A stretch of 64,000 nt of DNA from Eubacterium sp. 14-2 (GTDB lineage: Bacteria; Bacillota; Clostridia; Lachnospirales; Lachnospiraceae). The translations under genes and the position numbers were made by a program. Below are positions 1-10,408 of this stretch, one piece after another (within the stretch, counting starts at the first letter, position 1; each line of letters opens with the position of its first letter). The stretch is taken from contig NZ_KE159567.1 of assembly GCF_000403845.2 (NCBI RefSeq), positions 938,911 through 1,002,910 on the forward strand, in the 5' to 3' direction. Below the pieces are notes generated by a model. That model ran no database searches, had not been told where the DNA came from, and saw only the letters and a program-made list of their open reading frames with translations.

Positions 1-1
1 C

Positions 2-907
2 GGCGGACTTGTAAATAATTTTGCTTTTACGGATGAGTTTGTCCATGATTTGTATGAAGCGAATGTAAAAGCCGGTGTTGATTATATGGAATTTGGTTAT
101 AAAGCCTCCAGAGAACTGTTTGATCCAAAGGCCTTTGGAAAATGGAAGTTCTGTGAAGAAAAAGACATCCGGGCTGTTGTGGGGGATAATCGGTCGCCTT
201 TGAAAATTTCTGTGATGGCGGATGTGGGACGCTGTAATTACAAAAGGGATATTCTGCCGAAAAAGGACAGTGTCATTGACATGGTGCGGGTGGCCACTTA
301 TATCCATCAGATACCCACAGCCGTTGAAATGATTGAACATCTGAAAAAGAAAGGGTATGAAGTTTGTGTAAACATTATGGCGGTTTCCAAAGTAAATACC
401 GATGACCTGGACGCAGGCCTGGAGCTTCTTGCAAGAAGCTCGGTGGACACCATTTACCTGGTGGACAGCTTCGGGTTCTTCTATCCGGAGCAGATTACAA
501 AGCTGTCTCAGAAATACGTGGAGATTGCGGAAGCCAACGGAAAAAATGTGGGAATCCATGCCCACAACAATCAGCAGCTTGCCTTTGCCAATACCATTGA
601 AGCATGCCGTATGGGAGTCAGCCTGCTGGATGCCACAGTCAGCGGCATGGGACGGGGAGCCGGGAACTGCTTTATGGAGCCGCTGCTCAGTTTCCTGAAA
701 AATCCCAAATATGATGAAATTCCCATCATCCGCTTTGTGGAAAAACATATGCTGAAATTAAAGGCAGAAGGCGTGGTATGGGGATATGATATTCCCTATC
801 TTGTAACAGGTATTCTGAACAGCCATCCTTCCACAGCCATTAAATTTATCAGAGAACAGAGAAGCGATTACTGTAATTTCATGCAGGAACTGCTGGATCT
901 GGAGTAA
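2..907 (+). CDS. HMGL-like aldolase, 5'-truncated by window edge
   Basis: The reading frame is open from base 2, so the N-terminus lies outside the window; the TTG at 50 is internal. The product has the DRE-TIM metallolyase look of the HMG-CoA lyase / 4-hydroxy-2-oxovalerate aldolase family: the metal-binding segment GIHAHNNQQLAF (two His near residue 190) and a glycine-rich SGMGRGAGN segment follow the expected order. Substrate cannot be told from sequence; such 'aldolase catalytic domain' proteins are common and mostly uncharacterised in clostridia. A hairpin terminator follows the stop codon. Family call is solid, function open. Confidence 0.75.
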   Translation, partial: GGLVNNFAFTDEFVHDLYEANVKAGVDYMEFGYKASRELFDPKAFGKWKFCEEKDIRAVVGDNRSPLKISVMADVGRCNYKRDILPKKDSVIDMVRVATYIHQIPTAVEMIEHLKKKGYEVCVNIMAVSKVNTDDLDAGLELLARSSVDTIYLVDSFGFFYPEQITKLSQKYVEIAEANGKNVGIHAHNNQQLAFANTIEACRMGVSLLDATVSGMGRGAGNCFMEPLLSFLKNPKYDEIPIIRFVEKHMLKLKAEGVVWGYDIPYLVTGILNSHPSTAIKFIREQRSDYCNFMQELLDLE

Positions 908-918
908 GCGGCAGCCGG

Positions 919-945
919 AGAATCCTGCATTGCAGGATTCTTTTT
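919..945 (+). terminator. Intrinsic terminator after the aldolase gene
   Basis: The inverted repeat AGAATCCTG / CAGGATTCT closes a short loop and is followed by five T, 12 bases after the stop codon. Confidence 0.8.
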
Positions 946-1057
946 CTGTCGGTGTGATACGGACCGGAAGACAATTTCTGTGATGCAGGAAAGTTCATGT
1001 CAGTTTTGAAAAAAGTGCTGGTATTTTTATAAGAAGTGTGCTATACTTTTAAAATGA

Positions 1058-1086
1058 TTGTAAGTTAGGGAATCAGGCTTTATAAT
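1058..1086 (+). promoter_or_regulatory. Putative sigma-A promoter of tig
   Basis: TTGTAA at 1058-1063 and a perfect TATAAT at 1081-1086 are 17 bases apart, about 50 bases upstream of the trigger factor start. A second possible -10, TATACT at 1042-1047, lacks a convincing -35. Confidence 0.55.
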
Positions 1087-1135
1087 AGTAAAAGTTATAA
1101 GGATTACCACATATATTAAGGAGGAAATCGTAGCA

Positions 1136-2428
1136 ATGAGCGTACAGGTAGAAAACTTGGAGAAAAATATGGCAAAACTCACCATTGAGGTTCCGGCAGA
1201 AGAATTGGAAAAAGCAATTCAGAATGCATATATGAAGCAGAAAAGCAGAATCAGCCTTCCGGGTTTCCGTAAAGGAAAAGTGCCAAGACATATGATTGAG
1301 AAAATGTATGGCCCGGAAATTTTTTATGAGGATGCTGTCAATGAGCTTGTTTCTCAGGAATATCCCAAAGCGGCTGACGAGTCCGGACTGGAGATTGTTT
1401 CCCGGCCGGAGATTGGTGTGGAACAGATTGAAAAGGGAAAGAGTTTCATATTTACTGCAGAAGTTGCTGTGAAGCCGGAGGTGACTCTGGGCAAATATCT
1501 GGGCGTTCCGGTGAAGAAGACGGATGTGGCTGTAACAGAAGAAGAGACAGACGCTGAAATAGAGAAAGAGCGTGAGAGCAATGCCAGAATGATTACCGTG
1601 GAAGACCGGGCAGTGGCTGACGGAGATACGGCGGTGATTGACTATGAAGGCTTTATGGATGGAGAAACATTTGAAGGAGGAAAGGGTGAGAACCATTCTC
1701 TGGTTATCGGTTCCCATACCTTTATTGATAATTTTGAAGAACAGTTAATTGGAAAAAATACCGGTGATGAGCTGGAAGTCCATGTAACATTCCCGGAAGA
1801 ATATCATGCACCGGAGCTGGCAGGCAAACCTGCAGTATTCCAGGTGAAAATCAATGAGATTAAGACCAAAGAGCTTCCGGATCTGGACGATGAATTTGCA
1901 CAGGACGTTTCGGAATTTGACACCCTTGCAGAATACAGAGAAAGCGTTGTGAAGAAACTGACAGAGCGCAAAGAGAACGAAGCAAGACATGCAAAAGAGG
2001 AAGAAGCAATTCAGAAGATTATCGAAGATTCTCAGATGGAGATTCCCGATGCAATGGTTGATACCCAGACCCGTTCCATGGTGGATGATTTTGCTAACAG
2101 AATGGCACAGCAGGGACTGGGAATGGAGCAGTATCTGCAGTTCACAGGCTCTACCGTTGAGCAGCTGATGGAGCAGATGAAGCCGGATGCGCTGAAACGG
2201 ATTCAGTCCGGCCTTGTACTGGAGGCCATTGCAGAAGCAGAGCACATCGAGATATCGGATGAAGATGTGAACGCTGAAATTGAAAATATGGCCGGAATGT
2301 ATAACATGGAAGCTGACAAGCTGAAAGAAATGATCGGCGACAATGAGAAAGAAAACATGAAGAAAGATCTGGCAATTCAGAAGGCTGTGGATCTGATTGT
2401 GGAGAAAGCAGAAGAACAGGCAGAATAA
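1136..2428 (+). CDS. tig: Trigger factor, ribosome-associated chaperone/PPIase
   Basis: 430 residues, the normal length for trigger factor. The N-terminal ribosome-binding domain carries the signature [14 protein letters not shown] near residue 43-56. It is followed by an FKBP-type isomerase domain (about 160-245, with [16 protein letters not shown]) and a long helical C-terminal domain rich in Glu, Met and Gln. It acts on nascent chains at the ribosome exit tunnel. AAGGAGG lies 12 bases before the ATG. The order tig-clpP-clpX-lon downstream is classical for Firmicutes and puts folding and degradation factors side by side. Confidence 0.97.
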   Translation: MSVQVENLEKNMAKLTIEVPAEELEKAIQNAYMKQKSRISLPGFRKGKVPRHMIEKMYGPEIFYEDAVNELVSQEYPKAADESGLEIVSRPEIGVEQIEKGKSFIFTAEVAVKPEVTLGKYLGVPVKKTDVAVTEEETDAEIEKERESNARMITVEDRAVADGDTAVIDYEGFMDGETFEGGKGENHSLVIGSHTFIDNFEEQLIGKNTGDELEVHVTFPEEYHAPELAGKPAVFQVKINEIKTKELPDLDDEFAQDVSEFDTLAEYRESVVKKLTERKENEARHAKEEEAIQKIIEDSQMEIPDAMVDTQTRSMVDDFANRMAQQGLGMEQYLQFTGSTVEQLMEQMKPDALKRIQSGLVLEAIAEAEHIEISDEDVNAEIENMAGMYNMEADKLKEMIGDNEKENMKKDLAIQKAVDLIVEKAEEQAE

Positions 2429-2478
2429 GCATAAGACATGTACCATATCTGGGGATTGGGAATAAGGAGGAATATGGA

Positions 2479-3063
2479 ATGAGTTTAGTACCTTACGTCG
2501 TTGAACAAACCAGCAGAGGAGAACGGTCCTACGATATATATTCCAGGCTGTTAAAAGACAGGATTATTTTTCTGGGAGAGGAAGTAAATGAAACCACAGC
2601 AGGACTTGTTGTGGCACAGCTTCTGTTTCTGGAATCGGAAGATCCGGGGAAAGATATTCATTTGTATATCAATTCCCCAGGAGGCGTGGTAACAGCAGGA
2701 CTTGCAATTTACGATACCATGAATTATATTAAATGCGATGTGGAGACCATCTGCATCGGACTGGCAGCAAGTATGGGTGCATTTCTTCTGGCGGGAGGAA
2801 CCAAAGGCAAGCGCTTTGCCCTTCCCAATGCGGAAATCATGATTCACCAGCCCTCCGGTGGAGCCAAAGGCCAGGCAACAGACATTCAGATTGTGGCGGA
2901 TAATATTCAGAAGACAAAACATCGTCTGAATACCATCTTATCTGAAAATACAGGGAAACCATATGAAGTGATTGCAGCAGATACGGAACGTGACAATTAT
3001 ATGTCTGCGGAGGAAGCAAAAGAGTATGGCCTGATTGACGGTGTCATTACAAACAGAAAGTAA
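2479..3063 (+). CDS. clpP: ATP-dependent Clp protease proteolytic subunit
   Basis: 194 residues, standard for ClpP. The catalytic serine is S98 in GLAASMGAF and the histidine is H123 in MIHQPSGG; the third member is the Asp in the ADTERDNYM segment. The protein forms a tetradecameric serine protease chamber that works with ClpX, encoded next. A good SD (AAGGAGG) precedes the ATG, 50 bases after tig, so co-transcription with tig is likely. Confidence 0.98.
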   Translation: MSLVPYVVEQTSRGERSYDIYSRLLKDRIIFLGEEVNETTAGLVVAQLLFLESEDPGKDIHLYINSPGGVVTAGLAIYDTMNYIKCDVETICIGLAASMGAFLLAGGTKGKRFALPNAEIMIHQPSGGAKGQATDIQIVADNIQKTKHRLNTILSENTGKPYEVIAADTERDNYMSAEEAKEYGLIDGVITNRK

Positions 3064-3230
3064 GAAATAAAAGAACTGAGGGGACAGCGGGCATTTGCCA
3101 CTGTCCCTTAAGTGCACAGGGATTTATACAAAGGGCAGTTCCGGCTGCAGCATGTGTCCTGTGCAGCAGGCAGGGAAAGCAGCTGGCTTCCCTGTTTAAT
3201 CTTGAAGAAAAGGAAGAACGGAGTGAAGAA

Positions 3231-4484
3231 ATGGCTGGGAGAATAGATGACAGGATTCGCTGCTCTTTCTGCGGAAAGACAGACGGGCAGGTCCGCAAAT
3301 TGATTGCAGGGCCAAATGGGGCATATATATGCGATGAATGCGTAGATATTTGCGCAGAAATTATAGAAGAGGAACTGGAAGAAGAGGAAAATGTCCAGCA
3401 GGAAGTGGAAGAAATCAATCTTTTGAAACCGGTGGAATTAAAAGAATTTCTGGACGAATATGTAATCGGACAGGAGGAAGCCAAAAAAGTGCTTTCTGTT
3501 GCAGTATACAATCACTACAAACGAATTCTGGCGCCGGCCAATCTTGGGGTGGAACTGCAGAAGAGCAATATTCTGATGCTGGGACCCACGGGCTGCGGCA
3601 AGACGCTGCTGGCTCAGACACTGGCAAGGATTCTGAACGTGCCTTTTGCCATTGCAGACGCCACAGCACTGACGGAAGCCGGATATGTGGGAGAAGATGT
3701 GGAAAATATTCTGCTTAAAATTATTCAGGCAGCGGAGTATGATATTGAGCGTGCCCAGAGAGGCATTATTTATATTGATGAAATTGATAAAATCACCAGA
3801 AAATCCGAAAATCCTTCTATTACCAGAGACGTGTCCGGCGAAGGCGTGCAGCAGGCGCTTCTGAAAATTCTGGAAGGGACCGTGGCAAGCGTTCCCCCTC
3901 AGGGCGGAAGGAAGCATCCCCAGCAGGAACTGATTCAGATTGACACCACCAATATTCTGTTTATCTGCGGAGGCGCTTTTGAAGGTCTGGACAAAATCGT
4001 GGAAAACAGAATGGATCAGAAGTCCATGGGATTTAATGCGGAGATTGCAGACAAAAGAGAAAAAAATCTGGGAGTTATCCTGAAACAGGCATTGCCTCAG
4101 GATTTTGTAAAGTTCGGTCTGATTCCGGAGTTTGTAGGGCGTGTGCCGGTAACCGTTTCACTGGAAGCCCTGGACAAAAATGCCCTGATGCGTATTTTGA
4201 AAGAACCCAGAAATTCTCTGATTCGCCAGTACGAAGCGCTGTTTGAGCTGGACGGCGTGGCCCTGACTTTTGAGGAGGAGGCTATTGAGGCAATTGCGGA
4301 AAAATCCCTGAAACGAAAAACAGGCGCAAGAGGACTGCGCGCAATCGTGGAAAAGGTACTGATGGATCTGATGTACCGGGTACCTTCCGACGAGTCCATT
4401 ACCCACTGCCATATTACAAAGGCAGCAGTGGAAAATGAACAGGAAGTGGAGATTGCATTTGGCAGTGAGAGCAAATCTGCCTGA
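3231..4484 (+). CDS. clpX: ClpX, AAA+ unfoldase of ClpXP
   Basis: 417 residues. The N-terminal zinc-binding domain shows [11 protein letters not shown] and CDEC (four Cys, residues 11-38). The AAA+ module has Walker A GPTGCGKT, Walker [11 protein letters not shown] and the pore-side [18 protein letters not shown]. It unfolds substrates and feeds them to ClpP. The 167-base gap from clpP contains a GGGACAG/CTGTCCC inverted repeat without a T-run, so read-through is probable. The last codons overlap an upstream extension of the lon frame that is not used. Confidence 0.98.
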   Translation: MAGRIDDRIRCSFCGKTDGQVRKLIAGPNGAYICDECVDICAEIIEEELEEEENVQQEVEEINLLKPVELKEFLDEYVIGQEEAKKVLSVAVYNHYKRILAPANLGVELQKSNILMLGPTGCGKTLLAQTLARILNVPFAIADATALTEAGYVGEDVENILLKIIQAAEYDIERAQRGIIYIDEIDKITRKSENPSITRDVSGEGVQQALLKILEGTVASVPPQGGRKHPQQELIQIDTTNILFICGGAFEGLDKIVENRMDQKSMGFNAEIADKREKNLGVILKQALPQDFVKFGLIPEFVGRVPVTVSLEALDKNALMRILKEPRNSLIRQYEALFELDGVALTFEEEAIEAIAEKSLKRKTGARGLRAIVEKVLMDLMYRVPSDESITHCHITKAAVENEQEVEIAFGSESKSA

Positions 4485-4500
4485 GGAGAGAAGAGATAAA

Positions 4501-6816
4501 ATGAAGGAAGCGTACAGAAAAATTCCGGCAGTGGCACTTCGGGGAATGACTATCCTCCCCGGTATGGTGGCACATTTTGATGTGAGCAGAAGTAAGTCTG
4601 TCCGGGCAGTGGAAACGGCCATGATGGAAGATCAGACGGTATTTCTGGTGACTCAGAAGCACATTGAAAAAGAAGAACCGGAACTGGAAGATTTATATAC
4701 CATCGGAATTATTGTGGTAATCAAGCAGGTCATCAAATTGCAGAATAATGTGGTTCGGGTGCTGGTAGAAGGCGAGACACGGGCCAGTCTGATTTCCCTG
4801 GAACAGGAGGAATACCTCAAAGCTGAGGTAGAACCCTTAAGCCGGGAGGAAGAACTTCTTCCGGTGGAAATTCAGGAGGCCATGATACGGGGCATACAGG
4901 AAACCTTTACCCGTTACTGTCTGCTGAATCCCAAACACGGGAAAGAAATTGCCAGACAGATGGCGGAAATATCCGAGCTGGAAAAGCTGTTAGACTACAT
5001 TGGAAATAATCTGCCGGTGGGTTATGAGGAAAAACAGAAGATTCTGGAGGCAGATTCCGTTCAGGAGCGGTATGAAACACTGATGATTATTTTGTTGAAT
5101 GAAATCAACATTATACAGATTAAAACGGAGTTTCAGACCAAAGTAAAGGAAAAAGTAGATAAAAATCAGAAAGAGTATATTCTGCGGGAGCAGATGAAGC
5201 TGATCCGGGAAGAGCTGGGAGAGGATAATACCATATCCGAAGCAGAGCATTACCTGGAAGAAACAGAAAAGCTCAATGCAGAACCGGAAGTAAAGGAAAA
5301 GCTGGAAAAAGAAGTGGAACGATTTAAAAATGTTTCGCTGAATTCCTCAGAAAGTGCAGTGATTCGCGGTTATATAGAGACACTTCTGGAACTGCCCTGG
5401 AACAGGGCGTCCAAAGACAATCGGAATCTGGAAGATGCGGAGCGTATTCTGAACGAGGACCATTACGGTATGGAAAAAGTCAAGGAGCGTATGCTGGAAT
5501 TTCTGGCGGTGCGGAACCTGACAAAGAAAGGCGACAGCCCCATTATCTGCCTTGCAGGGCCTCCCGGAACGGGCAAAACCAGTATTGCCCGTTCTGTTGC
5601 CCGTGCACTGGATAAAAAGTATGTGCGTATCAGCCTTGGCGGCGTTCGGGACGAGGCGGAAATCCGGGGCCACAGAAAGACCTATGTGGGAGCCATGCCA
5701 GGAAGAATCGCCAATGGTCTGAAAAATGCCGGTGTAAAAAATCCTCTGATGCTGCTGGATGAGATTGACAAAATAAGCAGCGATTACAAAGGCGATACGT
5801 CTTCTGCTCTGCTGGAGGTACTGGACAGTGAGCAGAACAGCAAATTTCGGGACCATTATGTGGAACTTCCGCTGGATTTGTCAGAAGTTCTTTTTATTGC
5901 AACAGCCAATTCCCTGCAGAACATTCCCAAACCTCTGCTGGATCGTATGGAAATTATTGAGGTCAGCAGCTATACGGAAAATGAAAAAGCACATATTGCC
6001 AGGGAGCATCTGATTGCCAAACAGATGGAGAAAAACGGCCTGAAAGAGGGGCAGCTTACCATCAGCGATCATGCACTGGAGCATCTGATCAGCGGTTATA
6101 CCAGGGAAGCAGGAGTCCGGAATCTGGAACGTAAAATCGGGGAAATCTGCCGGAAAGCAGCCAGAGAGATTTATCAGAAAAATAAAAAAACGGTCAAGGT
6201 AACGGACAGCAGGCTGGAAAAGCTGCTGGGAAAAGAAAAATATAATTATGATCTGGTAAATGAGACAGATGAAATCGGAATTGTAAGAGGACTGGCCTGG
6301 ACAAGCGTGGGAGGCGATACCCTCCAGATTGAAGTAAATATTATGCCGGGGAAGGGAGAATTCCAGCTTACCGGGCAGTTAGGCGATGTGATGAAGGAGT
6401 CAGCCCGGACAGGAATCAGTTATATCCGTTCTGTCAGCGAAAATTACGGAATTGACAAAGAATTTTTTCAGGAATGGGATATTCACATTCACATTCCGGA
6501 AGGAGCAGTACCAAAGGACGGTCCCTCTGCGGGAATTACCATGGCCACCGCTATGCTTTCCGCCATCACCAAACGGAAAGTCCGCAAGGATGTGGCCATG
6601 ACAGGAGAGATTACGCTGCGGGGAAGGGTGCTTCCCATCGGCGGCCTGAAAGAAAAGATACTGGCGGCCAGAAATGCAGGAATCCGTACTATCTGCGTGC
6701 CGGAAAAGAATGAGCCGGATGTGGCGGAAATTGCACAGGAAATTAAAAAAGGCCTGGAAATTGTGTTTGTGGAAAACATGGAGCAGGTATTGGAGGCAGC
6801 CCTTCTGCCGGAATAA
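4501..6816 (+). CDS. lon: Lon protease (endopeptidase La)
   Basis: 771 residues from the ATG at 4501, which has a GAGGAGAGAAG ribosome site; an earlier in-frame ATG at 4435 lies inside clpX and lacks one. Domains in order: N-terminal substrate-recognition domain (1-190), coiled region, AAA+ (Walker A GPPGTGKTS, Walker B LLDEIDKI) and a C-terminal peptidase. The peptidase has the Ser-Lys dyad, serine in DGPSAGI and lysine in GGLKEK. Cytosolic, degrades damaged and regulatory proteins. The gene starts 16 bases after clpX and precedes engB, an order conserved in Firmicutes. Confidence 0.98.
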   Translation: MKEAYRKIPAVALRGMTILPGMVAHFDVSRSKSVRAVETAMMEDQTVFLVTQKHIEKEEPELEDLYTIGIIVVIKQVIKLQNNVVRVLVEGETRASLISLEQEEYLKAEVEPLSREEELLPVEIQEAMIRGIQETFTRYCLLNPKHGKEIARQMAEISELEKLLDYIGNNLPVGYEEKQKILEADSVQERYETLMIILLNEINIIQIKTEFQTKVKEKVDKNQKEYILREQMKLIREELGEDNTISEAEHYLEETEKLNAEPEVKEKLEKEVERFKNVSLNSSESAVIRGYIETLLELPWNRASKDNRNLEDAERILNEDHYGMEKVKERMLEFLAVRNLTKKGDSPIICLAGPPGTGKTSIARSVARALDKKYVRISLGGVRDEAEIRGHRKTYVGAMPGRIANGLKNAGVKNPLMLLDEIDKISSDYKGDTSSALLEVLDSEQNSKFRDHYVELPLDLSEVLFIATANSLQNIPKPLLDRMEIIEVSSYTENEKAHIAREHLIAKQMEKNGLKEGQLTISDHALEHLISGYTREAGVRNLERKIGEICRKAAREIYQKNKKTVKVTDSRLEKLLGKEKYNYDLVNETDEIGIVRGLAWTSVGGDTLQIEVNIMPGKGEFQLTGQLGDVMKESARTGISYIRSVSENYGIDKEFFQEWDIHIHIPEGAVPKDGPSAGITMATAMLSAITKRKVRKDVAMTGEITLRGRVLPIGGLKEKILAARNAGIRTICVPEKNEPDVAEIAQEIKKGLEIVFVENMEQVLEAALLPE

Positions 6817-6854
6817 AGATTCTGTTTATAAATTAGTCTGAAAGAGAGAATAGT

Positions 6855-7526
6855 ATGGTTATTAAATCAGCAGAACTGGAAACAGTATGCGGAATTACAA
6901 GTAAACTGCCGGACACAGACAGGCCGGAAGTGGCTTTTGCAGGCAAATCCAATGTGGGAAAATCGTCCCTGATTAACGGACTGATGAACCGGAAGGCTCT
7001 GGCGAGAACCTCTGCCCAGCCGGGAAAAACCCAGACCATCAATTACTATAATATTAACAGCTGTATTTATCTGGTGGATCTGCCAGGGTATGGATATGCA
7101 AAAGTGTCTCCCAAGGAGAAAGAAAAATGGGGACAGATGATTGAAAATTATCTGCATACTTCCAGACAGCTTCAGGTGGTATTTCTGCTGATTGATATCC
7201 GCCATGAACCTTCCGCCAACGACAGGCAGATGTATGACTGGATTGTCTATCAGGGATTTGATCCTGTTATCATAGCAACGAAGCTGGATAAGATTAACCG
7301 AAGCCAGGTGCAGAAGCATGTAAAAATGATCCGCAATGGCCTGCAGCTGAAGGAAGGTACTCCGGTGTTCCCCTACTCTGCACAGACCAGACAGGGACGG
7401 GAAGAAATATGGAATTTTATAGACGAAATACCGGAAGTTGCCAGGGTACTTGCAGAAAATCTGTCGGCGCCTGGCAAAAATGCAGGAAAACCTGCAAAAT
7501 CTGGAGGAAAACGTGAAAAGAAATAA
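6855..7526 (+). CDS. engB: Ribosome biogenesis GTPase EngB (YsxC/YihA)
   Basis: 223 residues. GTPase motifs: G1 GKSNVGKSS, G3 DLPGYG, G4 TKLDK. The protein assists late assembly of the 50S subunit and is essential in model Firmicutes. The C-terminus is extended by a basic Lys/Gly tail (KNAGKPAKSGGKREKK). The reading frame overlaps the start of the downstream metal-binding protein gene by 14 bases, so the two are probably translationally coupled. The SD before the ATG is weak (GAAAGAGAG). Confidence 0.96.
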   Translation: MVIKSAELETVCGITSKLPDTDRPEVAFAGKSNVGKSSLINGLMNRKALARTSAQPGKTQTINYYNINSCIYLVDLPGYGYAKVSPKEKEKWGQMIENYLHTSRQLQVVFLLIDIRHEPSANDRQMYDWIVYQGFDPVIIATKLDKINRSQVQKHVKMIRNGLQLKEGTPVFPYSAQTRQGREEIWNFIDEIPEVARVLAENLSAPGKNAGKPAKSGGKREKK

Positions 7527-8532
7527 ATATCTGTTTGTATTTTGCATGCTGCTTGCCATTACCCTGGCAGGCGGTATTTTTACGAGGATCTATATGAGTC
7601 TGGAGGAGCAGGCAGCGGAGGATGGAAAACTGAGGGTTGTGACCTCCTTTTATCCCATCTATATTGCCGCTGTAAATATTGTGGGAGACAGCGATGGGGT
7701 ATGGCTGGAAAACTTAAGCGAGCCTCAAACCGGATGTCTGCACGACTATCAGCTCACACCTCAGGATATGATATTATTATCAAAGGCAGATTTATTTTTA
7801 GTAAACGGAGGCGGAATAGAAGGATTTCTGACAGAAGCAGGAGAAAACTGTCCGGCTCTTAAAGTGAAAGAGGCAACGGAGGGAGTGGAGCTGCTGGAGG
7901 AATATGGCAGCGGCTTTCATCCGGAAGAACATTCGGCACAGGAAGAAATTCACATACAGGAGGATCATATTCACGGAACAGAGAACGCTCATGGGTGGAT
8001 GGATACCGGAAGATACCTGCAGATGGTCCGGAATATGGCAGACGCCATCAGTCAGATGGACCAGGAACATGCCAGGCTCTATCAGGAACATGCAGACAGC
8101 TACTGTGCGAAAATTACCGGGCTGACAGAACGGATTACAGGGCTGAGACAGAAGCTGGAAGGAAAAGCAGCGGGAGGGGCAGAAAAGGGCAATCCCTCCT
8201 CAGAATCCCTCAATGTGATTATTTTCCATGAGGCTTTCGCCTATGTGGCGGAAGAACTGGGTTTAAATGTGGTGTATTGTCTGAATCTGGATGAAGAGCG
8301 TCAGGTCAGCGCCGGAGAACTTGCCGATTTACTGGAGGAAATCCAGGAACACCAGGTTTCTGTGATTCTGGCAGAAGAACAGTATGGCAGAAAGCTGGGA
8401 GAAACGGTGGAATCGGAGACAGACTGCCAGGTATATTATCTGGATACCCTGGTGAGAGGCAGGTACGAGAAGGACAGTTACCTGGAAGCTATGGAGAAAA
8501 ACATTGAGGTGCTGGAACAGGCGGACTGGTAA
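7513..8532 (+). CDS. Zinc-type ABC transporter substrate-binding protein
   Basis: 339 residues from GTG 7513, chosen because GGAGG lies six bases upstream and because it puts a membrane segment (KYLFVFCMLLAITLAGGIF) at the N-terminus. There is no lipobox cysteine, so it may be anchored by an uncleaved signal. Body of the ZnuA/AdcA cluster-9 family: a His-rich acidic loop (HPEEHSAQEEIHIQEDHIH, about residues 136-154), metal-ligand HGWMD, and a later FHEAFAY segment. It captures Zn or Mn outside the cell for the ATPase and permease encoded next. Zinc is favoured by the His-rich loop but is not proven. Confidence 0.88.
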   Translation: MKRNKYLFVFCMLLAITLAGGIFTRIYMSLEEQAAEDGKLRVVTSFYPIYIAAVNIVGDSDGVWLENLSEPQTGCLHDYQLTPQDMILLSKADLFLVNGGGIEGFLTEAGENCPALKVKEATEGVELLEEYGSGFHPEEHSAQEEIHIQEDHIHGTENAHGWMDTGRYLQMVRNMADAISQMDQEHARLYQEHADSYCAKITGLTERITGLRQKLEGKAAGGAEKGNPSSESLNVIIFHEAFAYVAEELGLNVVYCLNLDEERQVSAGELADLLEEIQEHQVSVILAEEQYGRKLGETVESETDCQVYYLDTLVRGRYEKDSYLEAMEKNIEVLEQADW

Positions 8533-8559
8533 GTTGTCAGAAGAACAGGAGGACGGAAA

Positions 8560-9384
8560 TTGCGGAAAATGATAAAACCCTGCGGGCTGCATTGCATTAA
8601 GGTAAAGCATCTGGGCGTAACCCTGGGCAGCCAGGTTATTCTGGAGGATATTAATCTGCATATTCACTGCGGCAGCCTGAATGCGGTAATCGGACGCAAC
8701 GGCGCCGGAAAGTCCACTTTAATCCGGGCTGTTCTGGGGGAAATGGCCCATACGGGAAACATAGAGTTCAAAGACCGGGAAAACGGCAGGATTCAGAAAA
8801 TGAAAATTGGTTATGTGCCCCAGTCTTTAAATGTGGAAAAGCAAACGCCTGTCAGTGTCTATGACATGATCGCTTCCTACCAGAGCAGCGCACCGGTATT
8901 TCTGAGGAAAAGCAGAAAAGTAAAAGAGAAGATTCTGGAACATCTGAGCATTTTTCAGGCGGAGCATTTGCTGGATAAGCAGGTGTGCAATCTGTCCGGC
9001 GGCGAGCTGCAGCGAGTGCTGCTGTCCATGGCGGTGATGGATTCTCCCAACCTGCTTTTGCTGGACGAGCCGGTGTCCGGGATGGATCAGAACGGAATGG
9101 AGCTTTTTTACCGGACGATTTATCAGCTGAAAGAAGCGTATGATCTGGCTGTAATCCTGATTTCCCATGACCTGGAGTACGTCAGAAAGTATGCTGATAA
9201 AGTGATTCTTCTTGATAAAACAGTGCTGAAACAGGGAAGTGTGAAGGAAGTATTCCAGAGCAGGGAATTTGCCGGAGTGTTTCATACAGGGGAAGAACCA
9301 TTCATGAAACAGGAGGGTTCCCGGCAGGAACCGGAGGCAGTTTCCGGTGTGTGCCAAAGTGATGTAAACGGCAATAAGTCTTAA
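8560..9384 (+). CDS. Metal ABC transporter ATP-binding protein
   Basis: 274 residues from a TTG start placed seven bases after AGGAGG; the ATG at 8569 would be too far from it. Walker A GRNGAGKST, signature LSGGELQRVLL and Walker B LLLLDEPVSGMD are intact, and the H-loop is ISHDLEYV. It is the ATPase of the ZnuABC-type importer with the genes before and after. The C-terminal tail beyond about residue 240 is variable and not recognised. Confidence 0.93.
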   Translation: MRKMIKPCGLHCIKVKHLGVTLGSQVILEDINLHIHCGSLNAVIGRNGAGKSTLIRAVLGEMAHTGNIEFKDRENGRIQKMKIGYVPQSLNVEKQTPVSVYDMIASYQSSAPVFLRKSRKVKEKILEHLSIFQAEHLLDKQVCNLSGGELQRVLLSMAVMDSPNLLLLDEPVSGMDQNGMELFYRTIYQLKEAYDLAVILISHDLEYVRKYADKVILLDKTVLKQGSVKEVFQSREFAGVFHTGEEPFMKQEGSRQEPEAVSGVCQSDVNGNKS

Positions 9385-9403
9385 TGGAAAAGGAGGAAAA
9401 CAG

Positions 9404-10216
9404 ATGGAGATTTTCTCCTGGATTAAGTATGATTTTATGAAATATGCCTTTCTGGCGGTGCTGATTATTACGCCTCTGTTCGGATTGATGGGAACTATGA
9501 TCGTCAATCGGAAAATGGCTTTTTTTTCCGATGCACTGGGCCATTCCGCATTGACGGGAATTGCTGTGGGCGTGATATTCGGCGTGGAAAATACCAGTAT
9601 CTCCATGGTGGTGTTTGCTGTGGTGTTTGCCCTGTGTTTAAATCAGATCAGCAGCCGGATAGCGGCGTCCACTGATACGGTGATTTCCGTATTTTCCTCC
9701 TGCAGTGTTGCCCTGGGTCTGGCGATTCTGTCAAAGGGAGGGAATTTCAGCAAATATTCCGGTATTCTGGTGGGGGATATTCTGAGTATTACACCGCAGG
9801 AAATATTATATCTTGTTTTGATTTTTATAATTACCCTTATATTCTGGCTGTTTGGATTTAACAGTCTGCTGGCAGTGAGTTTAAACCGCACTCTGGCGGC
9901 AAGCCGGCGTATTCCCGTTGCCTGGATGGAAAACCTTTTTGCAGTCCTGACGGCATTAATCGTTATGGTTTCCATCAAATGGGTGGGAATTCTGATTATC
10001 AATGCTCTGTTGATTCTTCCGGCAGCCTCTGCCCGGAACATATCTGAAAATATGCGGGAGTATCATTTCCTGTCCCTTTTGTTTTCCCTGTTTTCCGGCA
10101 TACTGGGCCTGATTATTTCCTACTTTGTAAATGTGGCCACCGGGCCTTCCATTGTGATTATTGCTTCTGTGATTTATTTTTCCACTTATATGTGGGGCAG
10201 GAAATATAATGTATGA
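9404..10216 (+). CDS. Metal ABC transporter permease (ZnuB type)
   Basis: 270 residues, strongly hydrophobic with about eight membrane helices. The first cytosolic turn carries the family pattern FFSDALGHSALTGIAVG. Last gene of the three-gene import operon, 19 bases after the ATPase and with a good AGGAGG site. No Zur/AdcR-type operator is recognisable nearby, and the operon seems to be read from the engB side. Confidence 0.94.
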   Translation: MEIFSWIKYDFMKYAFLAVLIITPLFGLMGTMIVNRKMAFFSDALGHSALTGIAVGVIFGVENTSISMVVFAVVFALCLNQISSRIAASTDTVISVFSSCSVALGLAILSKGGNFSKYSGILVGDILSITPQEILYLVLIFIITLIFWLFGFNSLLAVSLNRTLAASRRIPVAWMENLFAVLTALIVMVSIKWVGILIINALLILPAASARNISENMREYHFLSLLFSLFSGILGLIISYFVNVATGPSIVIIASVIYFSTYMWGRKYNV

Positions 10217-10382
10217 GTATGGACAGGGGACTGTCTTTACGAAGGTGGATTCCTGTGGTAAAATAGCAGCAGAGACAGGAAGGAATGGCTTTGCAGCAGA
10301 GCCTGCTGTCACCTGAATCTGACAGAATAAGAATTATAAATACAAGAATTAAAAATTAAATATAAAATTAATAATACAGAAA

Positions 10383-10408
10383 GGAAGCGCAAAAGCGCAG
10401 AAAACATG
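10383..10408 (+). promoter_or_regulatory. Unusual ribosome site with a mini-hairpin
   Basis: The only purine-rich site, AAGGAAG at about 10381-10387, lies near 20 bases before the ATG at 10406. Between them is GCGC-AAAA-GCGC, which could fold and bring the site into normal range. Confidence 0.35.

Noticed and set aside
3080-3115. GGGACAG/CTGTCCC repeat as a terminator between clpP and clpX
   Set aside because: No T-run follows; the genes are likely co-transcribed in this order.
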